A stretch of 64,000 nt of DNA, taken from contig JAJFKW010000004.1 in the NCBI GenBank assembly GCA_021773015.1, forward strand, positions 186,001-250,000. The letters are read 5' to 3'. A program made the translations under genes and the position numbers. Below the pieces are notes generated by a model. The model was not told where the DNA came from. It ran no database searches and saw only the letters and a list, made by a program, of their open reading frames with translations. This document shows positions 53,428-60,947 of this stretch, piece after piece. Within the stretch, counting starts at the first letter, position 1; every line of letters starts with the position of its first letter. Source of the stretch: Woeseia sp. (GTDB taxonomy: Bacteria; Pseudomonadota; Gammaproteobacteria; Steroidobacterales; Woeseiaceae).

Positions 53428-54941
53428 CGAACACCCAATTGGGGCACCTTGTGGGTATCTAGTGCTATGCACACATTCTTGGTTTCCATATAAAACTCAA
53501 AACTATAGTCACCACCATCGCGGCCGATGCCACTTGCTTTCATGCCACCAAATGGTGCCGGCAAATGCCTGTTATTTTCTGAGTTCACCCAAATCATACC
53601 GGCGTCAAGTTGCTTGGCGAACCTGTGGCTTCTACCTACATCTTTAGTCCACAAATAGGCTGCGAGGCCGTAGTCGCTATCATTCGCAATCGACAACGCA
53701 TCGACTTCGTTCGAAAATGAAATCGCCGTTAGCACCGGCCCAAAAATTTCTTCCCGCGCAATACGCATATCATTGGTGGCATTGCTAAGCAGCGTTGGCT
53801 GTACATAATTTCCTGGACCTTCGACGGCTTCGCCACCTGCGGCAATTGTGGCGCCGTCCTCTTTCGCCTTTGTGAAATAGCTGCACACTTTTTTAAAATG
53901 CCGATCATGAATAAGCGGTCCAATTTCGGTATTTGGGTCGAGCGGATGGCCAACTTCCAGATTGCCAACTCTCTGTGCCAGGCGGTCAATGAACTCTTCT
54001 CGAATCGATTCCTGTATTAGTAGGCGACTGGAAGACGTGCAACGCTCACCATTGAGGCTGTATATCATGAACACAACAGCATCGAGCGCACGTTCCAGAT
54101 CGGCGTCGTCGAAAACAATCACCGGGTTCTTACCACCCAATTCGAAGTGCACCCGTTTTAGGGTGTCCGCACCTTGGCGCATTATGTGACTGCCCGTCGT
54201 CGATTCACCAACAAACGCAACTGCTTTGATCAATGGATGTTCAGTTAGCGCCTTTCCCGCAGTTTCTCCGTAGCCCTGCACGCAGTTCAAAACGCCCTTC
54301 GGCAATCCTGCATCGTGTGCAATTTCAGCTAGCATCATTGCGCTCAATGGCGACCACTCGGCAGGTTTCTGAACGACCGTGCAGCCAGCGGCCAATGCAG
54401 GCGCGATTTTCCAGGTCGAGAGCATGAACGGAGTATTCCACGGTGTAATAACACCCACGGGTCCAATCGGCTGACGCAAAGAGTAATTGAGATGCTGATC
54501 TGCAGGTAACGACTGACCGTCGTAGGCGCTAGGGGCCATATCGGCAAAAAATCGGAAGTTCGCTGCACCACGTATCGCGGCCTTGCTCATAAAGCGCAGC
54601 GCTTGCCCGGAATCGTAGCTTTCCACTAATGCAATTTCTCGGGCGTTATCTTCAATTGCGTCGGCAACTTTGTGCAATATTACCTTGCGTTCATTTCCTG
54701 ACGTCTCTCGCCACAACTTAAACGCATCGTTTGCTGCGCGGCATGCCGCGTCAATATCTTCCTCACCGCCCTCTGCAACCTCGCCGATGACAGAATTATC
54801 GATCGGTGTGTGATTTTCGAATACTCTGCCCGTTCGGCCATTATCGCGACTGCCATCAATAAAATGCGGCAACGGTTCTCGTTGAACCTTTGCCAATATC
54901 CCGGATACCTCGGCCTGATTTTTATCTAGGTCACTAGACAT
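53424..54941 (-). CDS. hpaE: 5-carboxymethyl-2-hydroxymuconate semialdehyde dehydrogenase
   Basis: This 505-residue NAD-dependent aldehyde dehydrogenase has its catalytic Cys in LNGERCTSSSRLLIQ and the preceding FELGGKNPVIVFDDAD. Several blocks match E. coli HpaE, including QPIGPVGVITPWNTPFMLSTW and FGGMKASGIGRDGGDYSFEF. It oxidises the ring-cleavage semialdehyde of homoprotocatechuate. It lies 33 bases after hpaF and four bases overlap with the dioxygenase small subunit, giving the order hpaF-hpaE-ligA-ligB-CMD on the minus strand. Confidence 0.9.
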   Translation of the reverse strand: MSSDLDKNQAEVSGILAKVQREPLPHFIDGSRDNGRTGRVFENHTPIDNSVIGEVAEGGEEDIDAACRAANDAFKLWRETSGNERKVILHKVADAIEDNAREIALVESYDSGQALRFMSKAAIRGAANFRFFADMAPSAYDGQSLPADQHLNYSLRQPIGPVGVITPWNTPFMLSTWKIAPALAAGCTVVQKPAEWSPLSAMMLAEIAHDAGLPKGVLNCVQGYGETAGKALTEHPLIKAVAFVGESTTGSHIMRQGADTLKRVHFELGGKNPVIVFDDADLERALDAVVFMIYSLNGERCTSSSRLLIQESIREEFIDRLAQRVGNLEVGHPLDPNTEIGPLIHDRHFKKVCSYFTKAKEDGATIAAGGEAVEGPGNYVQPTLLSNATNDMRIAREEIFGPVLTAISFSNEVDALSIANDSDYGLAAYLWTKDVGRSHRFAKQLDAGMIWVNSENNRHLPAPFGGMKASGIGRDGGDYSFEFYMETKNVCIALDTHKVPQLGVR

Positions 54942-54974
54942 TTCGAATCCTTGTTACGAGCTAAGCGTTAAAGA

Positions 54975-55364
54975 CTATTTTCTACGCGCTATGAATTCGC
55001 GTAAGTTATTTTTCTTGTAGGTCAGTACAGGGTGAATTTCCTGTATTTCGAAAGAAATCGCCAAGGGTGACTCCGAGTAGACCGGTTCTAACACGTTACA
55101 CAATTGTTCGAACATGAATTTTCCGGCGCTACTGCGGACTTCTTCACTGCGCCCACTGCCAAGCTTCCACGTCAAATGCACGAATGCATTATCCTGATGG
55201 CCATCTGCGATCTTGAAAATCTCCCTGCGAGCAGCGCGCGTTCTAAGACCGCCGAGCGGAAATATCTCGATTTCGGTCGCAATGGCATGCACCGAATCGA
55301 CGAGCTGCTGTATGTCGAGTTTCGACTCGAGATTCGCTGAATATTCAATGATTTGATGTGGCAA
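54975..55364 (-). CDS. hpaF: 5-carboxymethyl-2-hydroxymuconate delta-isomerase
   Basis: This 129-residue protein matches E. coli HpaF over its length: PHQIIEYSANLE at the start, IFPLGGLRTR, ADGHQDNAFVHLTWKLGSGR and FEIQEIHPVLTYKKNN. The mature N-terminal proline, the catalytic base in this tautomerase-like family, directly follows the start codon. The start is TTG with an AGAGAG ribosome site. It isomerises the muconate product of HpaE. It heads the minus-strand hpa operon, 106 bases from the divergent dapA-like gene. Confidence 0.9.
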   Translation of the reverse strand: MPHQIIEYSANLESKLDIQQLVDSVHAIATEIEIFPLGGLRTRAARREIFKIADGHQDNAFVHLTWKLGSGRSEEVRSSAGKFMFEQLCNVLEPVYSESPLAISFEIQEIHPVLTYKKNNLREFIARRK

Positions 55365-55406
55365 CAGAGCTCTCTTGTCAGCACTGACTGGTCGGATTGA
55401 ATTAAT

Positions 55407-55426
55407 TTAACATGTTAAGTATACTT
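55407..55426. promoter_or_regulatory. Palindromic operator candidate in the hpaF / dapA-like divergent promoter
   Basis: A perfect 12-bp palindrome TTAACATGTTAA (55407-55418) overlaps a second 10-bp palindrome AAGTATACTT (55417-55426) between the two divergent hpa operons. A near-copy TTAATATGTTAA lies at 58247-58258 in the hpaC / second marR region. This shared element is the probable site for the MarR-type regulator. Confidence 0.65.
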
Positions 55427-55470
55427 CAAGTCGACGTCAGGTCAAGTAACGTGCAATCGGGAACAACACA

Positions 55471-56379
55471 ATGTCTGATCTAGATAAAATCAGGGGATCC
55501 ATTCCGCCAATCGTGACACCGATCAGAGGCGACGCTGTCGACTACGATGCCTACGCCGAATTGGTCGAATTCCAGGTGAACAACGGCTCCCATGGCGTTC
55601 TCGTCAATGGTACTACCGCGGAACCGTCGACATTAACCATCGCAGAGCGAAATCGGTTGGTCGATATCGCAGTCGAAGTTACGAATAGCAAAATACCCGT
55701 TGTGGCCGCAACCGGCTCGCAATCCCTTGCAGAAACAGAAAAACTAACTGCACATGCTGTCGCCGCGGGCGTAGCGGCATTACTCATCGTTACGCCCTAT
55801 TACATTCGGCCGCCACAACGTGGATTGGTCCAATTCTACTTGCGGATCGCCGAACAACACGAAACTCCTTGGATGATTTATCACATTCCAGGGCGTACGG
55901 CGATCAATGTGACCCTAGACTCCATGCAAGAAATACGCGAAAAATCTCCCCATTTTGTTGGTATGAAACATGCGGTAAACGATTTGGGATTCGCAACTGA
56001 ATGCCTTGAGCATCTTGGCGACGACTTCAAGATATTTGTCGGTCTCGAAGAGTTGTCTTTTCCGATGATGACAATCGGCGCATGTGGCCTGATGAACGCC
56101 GTCGGCAATTTGCGCCCAAATGTATTGGTTGAGATGTGCGAAGCCGTCTGGAATAGCGATCTTCCGACTGGCCGTTCATTGCATCAGAGATTACTCGAAA
56201 TAAATCAATCTGTGTTTTTCGATACAAACCCCATTCCAATCAAATATATGATGAAAAAGCTCGGCATAATGCCGACTAATGAGCACCGGCTTCCGATGTT
56301 GTCCGCAACGCCTGAACTCGAACGAAGATTGGACGGCGTATTAGAACGAGCGGGTCTATTGGAGGACGCCGCAGCATGA
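55471..56379 (+). CDS. DapA-family lyase/aldolase of the hpa cluster
   Basis: This 302-residue TIM-barrel Schiff-base enzyme of the dihydrodipicolinate-synthase family has the GTTAEPSTLTIAERNRL region and MIYHIPGRTAINVTLDSM (the Tyr of the active site), with the Schiff-base lysine probably in FVGMKHAVNDLG. Context suggests an aldolase that splits 2,4-dihydroxyhept-2-ene-1,7-dioate to pyruvate and succinate semialdehyde, replacing HpaI, which is a different family. A true lysine-pathway DapA is unlikely in this place. It heads a plus-strand operon and overlaps the FAH gene by four bases. Confidence 0.83.
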   Translation: MSDLDKIRGSIPPIVTPIRGDAVDYDAYAELVEFQVNNGSHGVLVNGTTAEPSTLTIAERNRLVDIAVEVTNSKIPVVAATGSQSLAETEKLTAHAVAAGVAALLIVTPYYIRPPQRGLVQFYLRIAEQHETPWMIYHIPGRTAINVTLDSMQEIREKSPHFVGMKHAVNDLGFATECLEHLGDDFKIFVGLEELSFPMMTIGACGLMNAVGNLRPNVLVEMCEAVWNSDLPTGRSLHQRLLEINQSVFFDTNPIPIKYMMKKLGIMPTNEHRLPMLSATPELERRLDGVLERAGLLEDAAA

Positions 56380-57236
56380 AACTACTGAGCTTTTCCCGCC
56401 ACGGACGTCGCAGTTACGGCGCGATCAAGGATGAGGGCGTCGTCGATCTGGGCCGTCATCACCCAGATATTCCGGATATCCGCGAGGCGTTGCGTCGCGA
56501 AGCATTAGGTAGGCTGGCTGAGTCGGTCGAGAAACACGCATCAGACTACGCCATCGGTGACATTGAATATGAACCGACAATTCCAAATCCAGAGAAGATC
56601 ATTTGCATCGGCGTCAACTATGCAGATCGAAATGCCGAGTACAAAGATGGCTCGCAAGCGCCAACGTACCCCAGCGTATTCATGCGTACTCGCGAGTCTC
56701 TGGTTGGCCATAATCGCTCCATAAAGGACCCACCGGAATCGGACCAGCTAGATTACGAAGGCGAAATTGTCATCGTTGTCGGCAAGGAAGGTAGACGAAT
56801 CAGCGAGGCGGAGTCACACCAATACGTTGCCGGTCTTACGATAATGAACGAAGGCTCAATTCGCGATTACTTGCGCCACGCAAAGTTTAACGTAACTCAG
56901 GGGAAGAACTTCGAGGCGTCAGGGAGTCTCGGTCCATGGATGGTCACCTCAGATGAGTTGAATCCAATGTCGGAATTGCAAGTCATTACCCGGGTGAACG
57001 GTGAGGAGCGGCAGAACGACGTCACTTCGAATTTGATGTTTCCGTTTCGCTACTTGCTAAGTTACTTATCAACGTTCTACCGGCTGAAACCTGGTGACAT
57101 TATTGCGACCGGCACACCAAACGGCGCTGGCGCGCGTTTCGATCCTCCGAAATACCTCAGAGAAGGCGATCAAGTTGATGTTGAAGTGCCCGGTATTGGT
57201 GTACTGCAAAATCGGATAGAATCGGAGTCGACATAA
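56376..57236 (+). CDS. Fumarylacetoacetate hydrolase-family enzyme (HpaG-like decarboxylase/isomerase)
   Basis: This 286-residue FAH-family protein has IICIGVNYADRNAEYKDG near residue 70, the metal-binding LDYEGEIVIVVGKEG, and the C-terminal GDIIATGTPNGAGARFDPP. In the hpa pathway such enzymes do the decarboxylation and isomerisation that follow HpaF. E. coli HpaG is about twice as long with two such domains; here only one is present, and no separate hydratase (HpaH) is seen. The start ATG overlaps the upstream stop. Confidence 0.87.
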   Translation: MKLLSFSRHGRRSYGAIKDEGVVDLGRHHPDIPDIREALRREALGRLAESVEKHASDYAIGDIEYEPTIPNPEKIICIGVNYADRNAEYKDGSQAPTYPSVFMRTRESLVGHNRSIKDPPESDQLDYEGEIVIVVGKEGRRISEAESHQYVAGLTIMNEGSIRDYLRHAKFNVTQGKNFEASGSLGPWMVTSDELNPMSELQVITRVNGEERQNDVTSNLMFPFRYLLSYLSTFYRLKPGDIIATGTPNGAGARFDPPKYLREGDQVDVEVPGIGVLQNRIESEST

Positions 57237-57247
57237 GGGGTTGACGC

Positions 57248-57733
57248 GTGCCAATCGAACAAAAAGCGGCTGCAAAAGAAGAGCCGATAAGAGATTTTCA
57301 ACATTCTTTGCCAATGGAATTGCTGAAGGCGCGGGAAGCGGCAATGTCGCGTTTTCGCCCGATGCTAAGAAGCCATGGCCTGACTGAACAACAGTGGCGG
57401 GTGATTCGCGCGCTCGCAGCGTTTGACAATATCGATGCTAGCGAACTGGCGAAACGTAGTTTTCTGCTGGCACCAAGCCTAACTCGTATTTTACAGTACC
57501 TTGAAAAGCTGCAGATCGTCGCCCGCGCCTCAGATTCGCAAGATCAGCGGCGATCTGTATTCGCTCTGACCAAAAAAGGTCGCTCAATATTCGAGAAAGT
57601 TGGACCTGATTCAGAAGCTCTGTACATACAAATTGAACAGGAGTTTGGACTCGCCAAGCTTGAAGCCCTTTACTCGTTGCTCGCGGAGTTTTACGCAGCA
57701 GTAAGGCCGTTAGCGGTCAACGAAAAGTCCTAG
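57248..57733 (+). CDS. hpaR: MarR-family regulator of homoprotocatechuate degradation (HpaR-like)
   Basis: This 161-residue protein has MarR winged-helix features: FRPMLRSHGLTEQQWRVIRAL near residue 33, the reading helix around LAPSLTRILQYLEKL, and the wing region ASDSQDQRRSVFALT. It is probably the repressor of the hpa operons, released by hydroxyphenylacetate. The start is GTG with AAGGGG at good spacing. It lies 11 bases after the FAH gene, so it is co-transcribed. Its stop overlaps the convergent hpaC stop by four bases. Confidence 0.87.
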   Translation: MPIEQKAAAKEEPIRDFQHSLPMELLKAREAAMSRFRPMLRSHGLTEQQWRVIRALAAFDNIDASELAKRSFLLAPSLTRILQYLEKLQIVARASDSQDQRRSVFALTKKGRSIFEKVGPDSEALYIQIEQEFGLAKLEALYSLLAEFYAAVRPLAVNEKS

Positions 57734-58197
57734 GCAATATTCTGGTAGCCGCCGCCAAAAAATAGTAACGGTGCGCCATCCGTTTTGCGATAGCTGATTA
57801 CCTCTCCAACGATGATATGGTGATCGCCACAGTCGTGAACCTGATCCGTTCTACATTCCAAATGTGCTAACGCATTGGGAATCAGCGGCACCTTATCGTC
57901 GTTCACTCGATGTTCAACGTCAGCGAAAATATTTGTTTCCGATTTTGCAAAATGCTTCGATATGTCTTTCTGCTCAGCGGATAAGACGTTAATGGCGAAA
58001 TGTTCCGCCCCCAAATAGGCCGACAGAGACCGCGTAACCTTGGCGATATTCCACAACACCAGTGGCGGTTCGAGAGACACTGAGCTAAAGCTATTCGCCG
58101 TAACACCGCAAGCCTGACCTGCTTCGTCTGTACACGTTACGACCGTCACACCGGTCGCGAACATTCCCAAACACTGGCGAAAGCCAACAGTATCCAC
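57730..58197 (-). CDS. hpaC: Flavin reductase, 4-hydroxyphenylacetate 3-monooxygenase component
   Basis: This 155-residue protein is of the flavin reductase-like family: FRQCLGMFATGVTVVTC near the start, CGVTANSFSSVSLEPPLVL, and the late GDHHIIVGEVISYRK. It makes free FADH2 with NAD(P)H for HpaB, the oxygenase encoded nearby. It is divergent from the second MarR gene across a large palindrome, so that region probably controls both hpaC and the marR-hpaB unit. Length fits HpaC. Confidence 0.88.
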   Translation of the reverse strand: MDTVGFRQCLGMFATGVTVVTCTDEAGQACGVTANSFSSVSLEPPLVLWNIAKVTRSLSAYLGAEHFAINVLSAEQKDISKHFAKSETNIFADVEHRVNDDKVPLIPNALAHLECRTDQVHDCGDHHIIVGEVISYRKTDGAPLLFFGGGYQNIA

Positions 58198-58225
58198 GCA
58201 AAATATTCCCTGTGCTAGCGGCAGC

Positions 58226-58294
58226 TTGACACGGCCGATTATTTAATTAATATGTTAATTATTCACATATTAATTAAATAATCGGCCGTGTCAA
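58226..58294. promoter_or_regulatory. Perfect 29-bp inverted repeat between hpaC and second marR
   Basis: Arms at 58226-58254 and 58266-58294 are perfect complements over 29 bases, with an 11-base AT-rich spacer. The left arm starts TTGACACGGCC and the right arm ends GGCCGTGTCAA, directly touching the marR ATG, so no ribosome site lies outside the structure. The spacer end holds TTAATATGTTAA (58247-58258), like the site at 55407. Confidence 0.8.
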
Positions 58295-58765
58295 ATGGCA
58301 ATGCAGATGTTCAGTCGTTCGCTTCCAATGATGCTCTACAGCACTCTAGATGCCGTTATGCCGAGATTCCGTAAGATATTCAATGAATTCGGTCTGACCG
58401 AACAGCAATGGCGCGTCCTCAGAGTCCTTTGGGAGGCCGAAAACGTCTCATTCCATGAATTGGCCTCGATCACCCTCATTCCAGCACCCAGTTTGGTCGG
58501 TGTAATTGACCGCCTGTCGCAAAGTGCCCTGGTGGAGCGCAGGCGCTCAGAAACTGACAGACGCAAGGTTTTTGTCCATGCGACAAAAAAAGGCAACGAA
58601 CTGGAGAGTCGGGTTCGTCCGCGAGTCGTTCGCGTTTATGCCGAATTACAGGCCTCAATCGATACTGAGGTATGGGAACAATTGATGGCGGGATTTGATC
58701 AGGTGATCGCAACTTGTCAGCCGGCAGAATCGAATACTAACCAAAAGAATACAACAGACATATAG
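58295..58765 (+). CDS. Second MarR-family regulator of the hpa cluster
   Basis: This 156-residue winged-helix protein resembles the HpaR-like protein encoded at 57248-57733 in FGLTEQQWRVLRVLWEAE, LIPAPSLVGVIDRLSQS and SETDRRKVFVHATKKG. The two may be a recent or old duplication. It precedes hpaB by nine bases and starts directly at the end of a 29-bp inverted repeat, so expression is very likely autoregulated. ATG 58295 or ATG 58301 starts it; neither has a visible Shine-Dalgarno outside the repeat. Confidence 0.85.
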   Translation: MAMQMFSRSLPMMLYSTLDAVMPRFRKIFNEFGLTEQQWRVLRVLWEAENVSFHELASITLIPAPSLVGVIDRLSQSALVERRRSETDRRKVFVHATKKGNELESRVRPRVVRVYAELQASIDTEVWEQLMAGFDQVIATCQPAESNTNQKNTTDI

Positions 58766-58774
58766 GTGACAATT

Positions 58775-60229
58775 ATGAATAACGAGCTTTCCGGAAACGG
58801 CATTCGTAACGGCGAACAATATTTGGCCGGACTACGCGATGACCGTGATGTTTGGCTCCGCGGCGAAAAAGTCGACGACGTTACGAGCCACCCGGGATTG
58901 TCGCGCGGCGCAAGAACGCTTGCCGGTTTTCTCGATAAACAGTTCGATGCAACGCTGCAAGATGTCATCACCTACGAGGAAGACGGGACACGATACGCAA
59001 CATCGTTTCTGGTACCAAAATCGAAAGCTGATATAGAGAAACGCGGTGCGGCATTTTACCAATGGGCAACCTGGTCAAACGGCATGTTCGGCCGTACCCC
59101 CGACTACAAGAATGCGTCTGTCATGGCGTTTGGTTCGGCTGCTGACTTTCTTGCTCAAGGCAAACCGGAATTCGCCGAAAATATGCGAAATTATTATCAG
59201 TATGTGCGCAACAACGACAAGGTATTGACACATACACTGGTTAACCCGACGTATAGCCACGAACAGGCCAAAGAGGGTAAGTACAGCGACAAAGTTGCAT
59301 TACAGGTCGTCAAGGAAACCGACGCCGGTATCGTTGTCAACGGTGCCCGATTGTTAGCGACGCTCGGGCCACACGCGGACGAAATTGAGGTTTTCCCGTC
59401 GACATTGCTAAAGGCATCTGAAGAAAATCTGCCTTTCGCGTTTGCATTCGCCATTCCTATCAACACTCCGGGGTTACGGCTAATTTGCCGCGACAGCTAC
59501 GATCATGAGAAATCCCATTTTGATGCACCACTATCGTCGCGATTTGAAGAAATGGACGCAGTGGTAACTTTTAAGAACGTCCTGGTACCGTGGGAACGCG
59601 TATTTATGTATCGCGAACCTCTGCTGTGCAACAAAGCGTTTGCAGATACCAATGCCGTTGTTCACATGATGCATCAGGTGGCGTGCGGTAAGCTTGCAAA
59701 GGCGGAATTCATGGTCGGACTCCTGTGTGCGATGGCAAAGGCTACCGGCAAAGATAAGGATATGAACGTCAAAGGACAGATTGCAGAAGCAATGTGGGCA
59801 ACAGAGACGGTTAGAGCATTGCGTTTCAGCGCCGAGGCACACGCGGAAGCCGATTCACGTGGCATATTTGTGCCAGCACGACGCCCATTGGATACGTCCC
59901 GAAACCTCTTTCCGAAAATGTATCCGCGGTTAGTTGAGTTGGTACAACTTATCGGTTCCAGTTCATTGATGGCAACACCGTCTGAAGCGGATATCACGAG
60001 CGATATTGCCGACGACATCGGCCAGTATTTCCAAACGGTTAATTTGGCCAGCAAAGACCGCATTGCACTATTTCGCTTGGCGCACGACGTCGCAGTTTCT
60101 GGCTTTGGAAATCGCCAGGCGCTTTATGAGCGATTTTTCTTCGGTCCACAAAATGTCATGGCTTCGATATATTTCGACCTTTACGACAAAGATGAGATGA
60201 TGGATCGAGTCGATTTGCTCCTAAAATAG
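58775..60229 (+). CDS. hpaB: 4-hydroxyphenylacetate 3-monooxygenase, oxygenase component
   Basis: This flavin-dependent hydroxylase of about 484 residues has the HpaB-family N-terminal (NGEQYLAGLRDDRDVWLRGE) and C-terminal domains, with conserved GARLLATLGPHADEI, LVPWERVFMYR and a C-terminal YERFFFGPQNVMASIYFD. It uses FADH2 from HpaC to convert 4-hydroxyphenylacetate to homoprotocatechuate. ATG 58775 follows AGGTGA; the GTG nine bases earlier lies inside that ribosome site. Related pyrrole or phenol hydroxylases exist, but the surrounding hpa genes support HpaB. Confidence 0.9.
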   Translation: MNNELSGNGIRNGEQYLAGLRDDRDVWLRGEKVDDVTSHPGLSRGARTLAGFLDKQFDATLQDVITYEEDGTRYATSFLVPKSKADIEKRGAAFYQWATWSNGMFGRTPDYKNASVMAFGSAADFLAQGKPEFAENMRNYYQYVRNNDKVLTHTLVNPTYSHEQAKEGKYSDKVALQVVKETDAGIVVNGARLLATLGPHADEIEVFPSTLLKASEENLPFAFAFAIPINTPGLRLICRDSYDHEKSHFDAPLSSRFEEMDAVVTFKNVLVPWERVFMYREPLLCNKAFADTNAVVHMMHQVACGKLAKAEFMVGLLCAMAKATGKDKDMNVKGQIAEAMWATETVRALRFSAEAHAEADSRGIFVPARRPLDTSRNLFPKMYPRLVELVQLIGSSSLMATPSEADITSDIADDIGQYFQTVNLASKDRIALFRLAHDVAVSGFGNRQALYERFFFGPQNVMASIYFDLYDKDEMMDRVDLLLK

Positions 60230-60256
60230 ATTTCTTTTTCGCTCCTCGGTAATGCA

Positions 60257-60832
60257 ATGAAACACTGTTCCGAATGTGGTGCTAAAGTTACGCTGCAGCA
60301 AGTCGGAGGGGATGAAAAGTTACGATTCGTATGCGTTAGTTGCGGCATCACCCACTACCAAAACCCGACGATTCTGGTTGCAACCTACGTTTGCGCAGGT
60401 ACTGAAATACTGTGGATAAAACGTGGTATTGCACCTGCGCAAGGACGTTGGGCCATGCCCGGTGGCTTCATGGAAAATGACGAGACGCCAGAAGAAGCTT
60501 CCAGCCGTGAACTATTCGAGGAAACCGGCATAGCGGTCGCTGCCGACGAGATGATACTGGTCAGTGTAAGTTCGATATTGCACATGGCACAAACGCATCT
60601 CGTATTTCGTTGCCACCTCGACGCGCCTGTTGAGACCAGTGCTACCGAAGAAGCCCCCGAATCGGCCTGGTTCGATGACGCGACATTGCCGTGGGGCGAC
60701 ATCGCATTTCCGTCTATAGAACCACAAATACGGCAGATGTATCGTTGGCTTACTTCCGGCCGATATGGAATTCGCGTTGGTGTTGTCGGGGAATCCGGCA
60801 CACACTACAAAAACTATCCGCTAGCTGACTAA
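60257..60832 (+). CDS. Nudix hydrolase with N-terminal zinc ribbon
   Basis: This 191-residue protein has a small zinc-ribbon (HCSECGAK near the start, then CVSCGITHYQNP) and a Nudix domain with the box GGFMENDETPEEASSRELFE leading into ETGI (about residues 75-98). This pattern is of NudC-like or ADP-ribose-type pyrophosphatases. The substrate is not clear. The gene follows hpaB by 27 bases on the same strand and may be its co-transcribed, functionally unrelated neighbour. Confidence in the family is high, in the role low. Confidence 0.88.
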   Translation: MKHCSECGAKVTLQQVGGDEKLRFVCVSCGITHYQNPTILVATYVCAGTEILWIKRGIAPAQGRWAMPGGFMENDETPEEASSRELFEETGIAVAADEMILVSVSSILHMAQTHLVFRCHLDAPVETSATEEAPESAWFDDATLPWGDIAFPSIEPQIRQMYRWLTSGRYGIRVGVVGESGTHYKNYPLAD

Positions 60833-60947
60833 GCGATTACATTGCTAATCGGCACAGATCGTAAGGCCCGCAGGGATGTATTAATTGTACAAACCGTCGC
60901 TGGCTGGACAAGCAAGTTGAACTAACCACGTCTGCAGTGCTTGCGTG

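Noticed and set aside
55471-56379. Lysine-pathway dapA
   Set aside because: The family is right, but the gene is translationally coupled to an FAH-family gene in an hpa operon, so an aldolase role is more likely.
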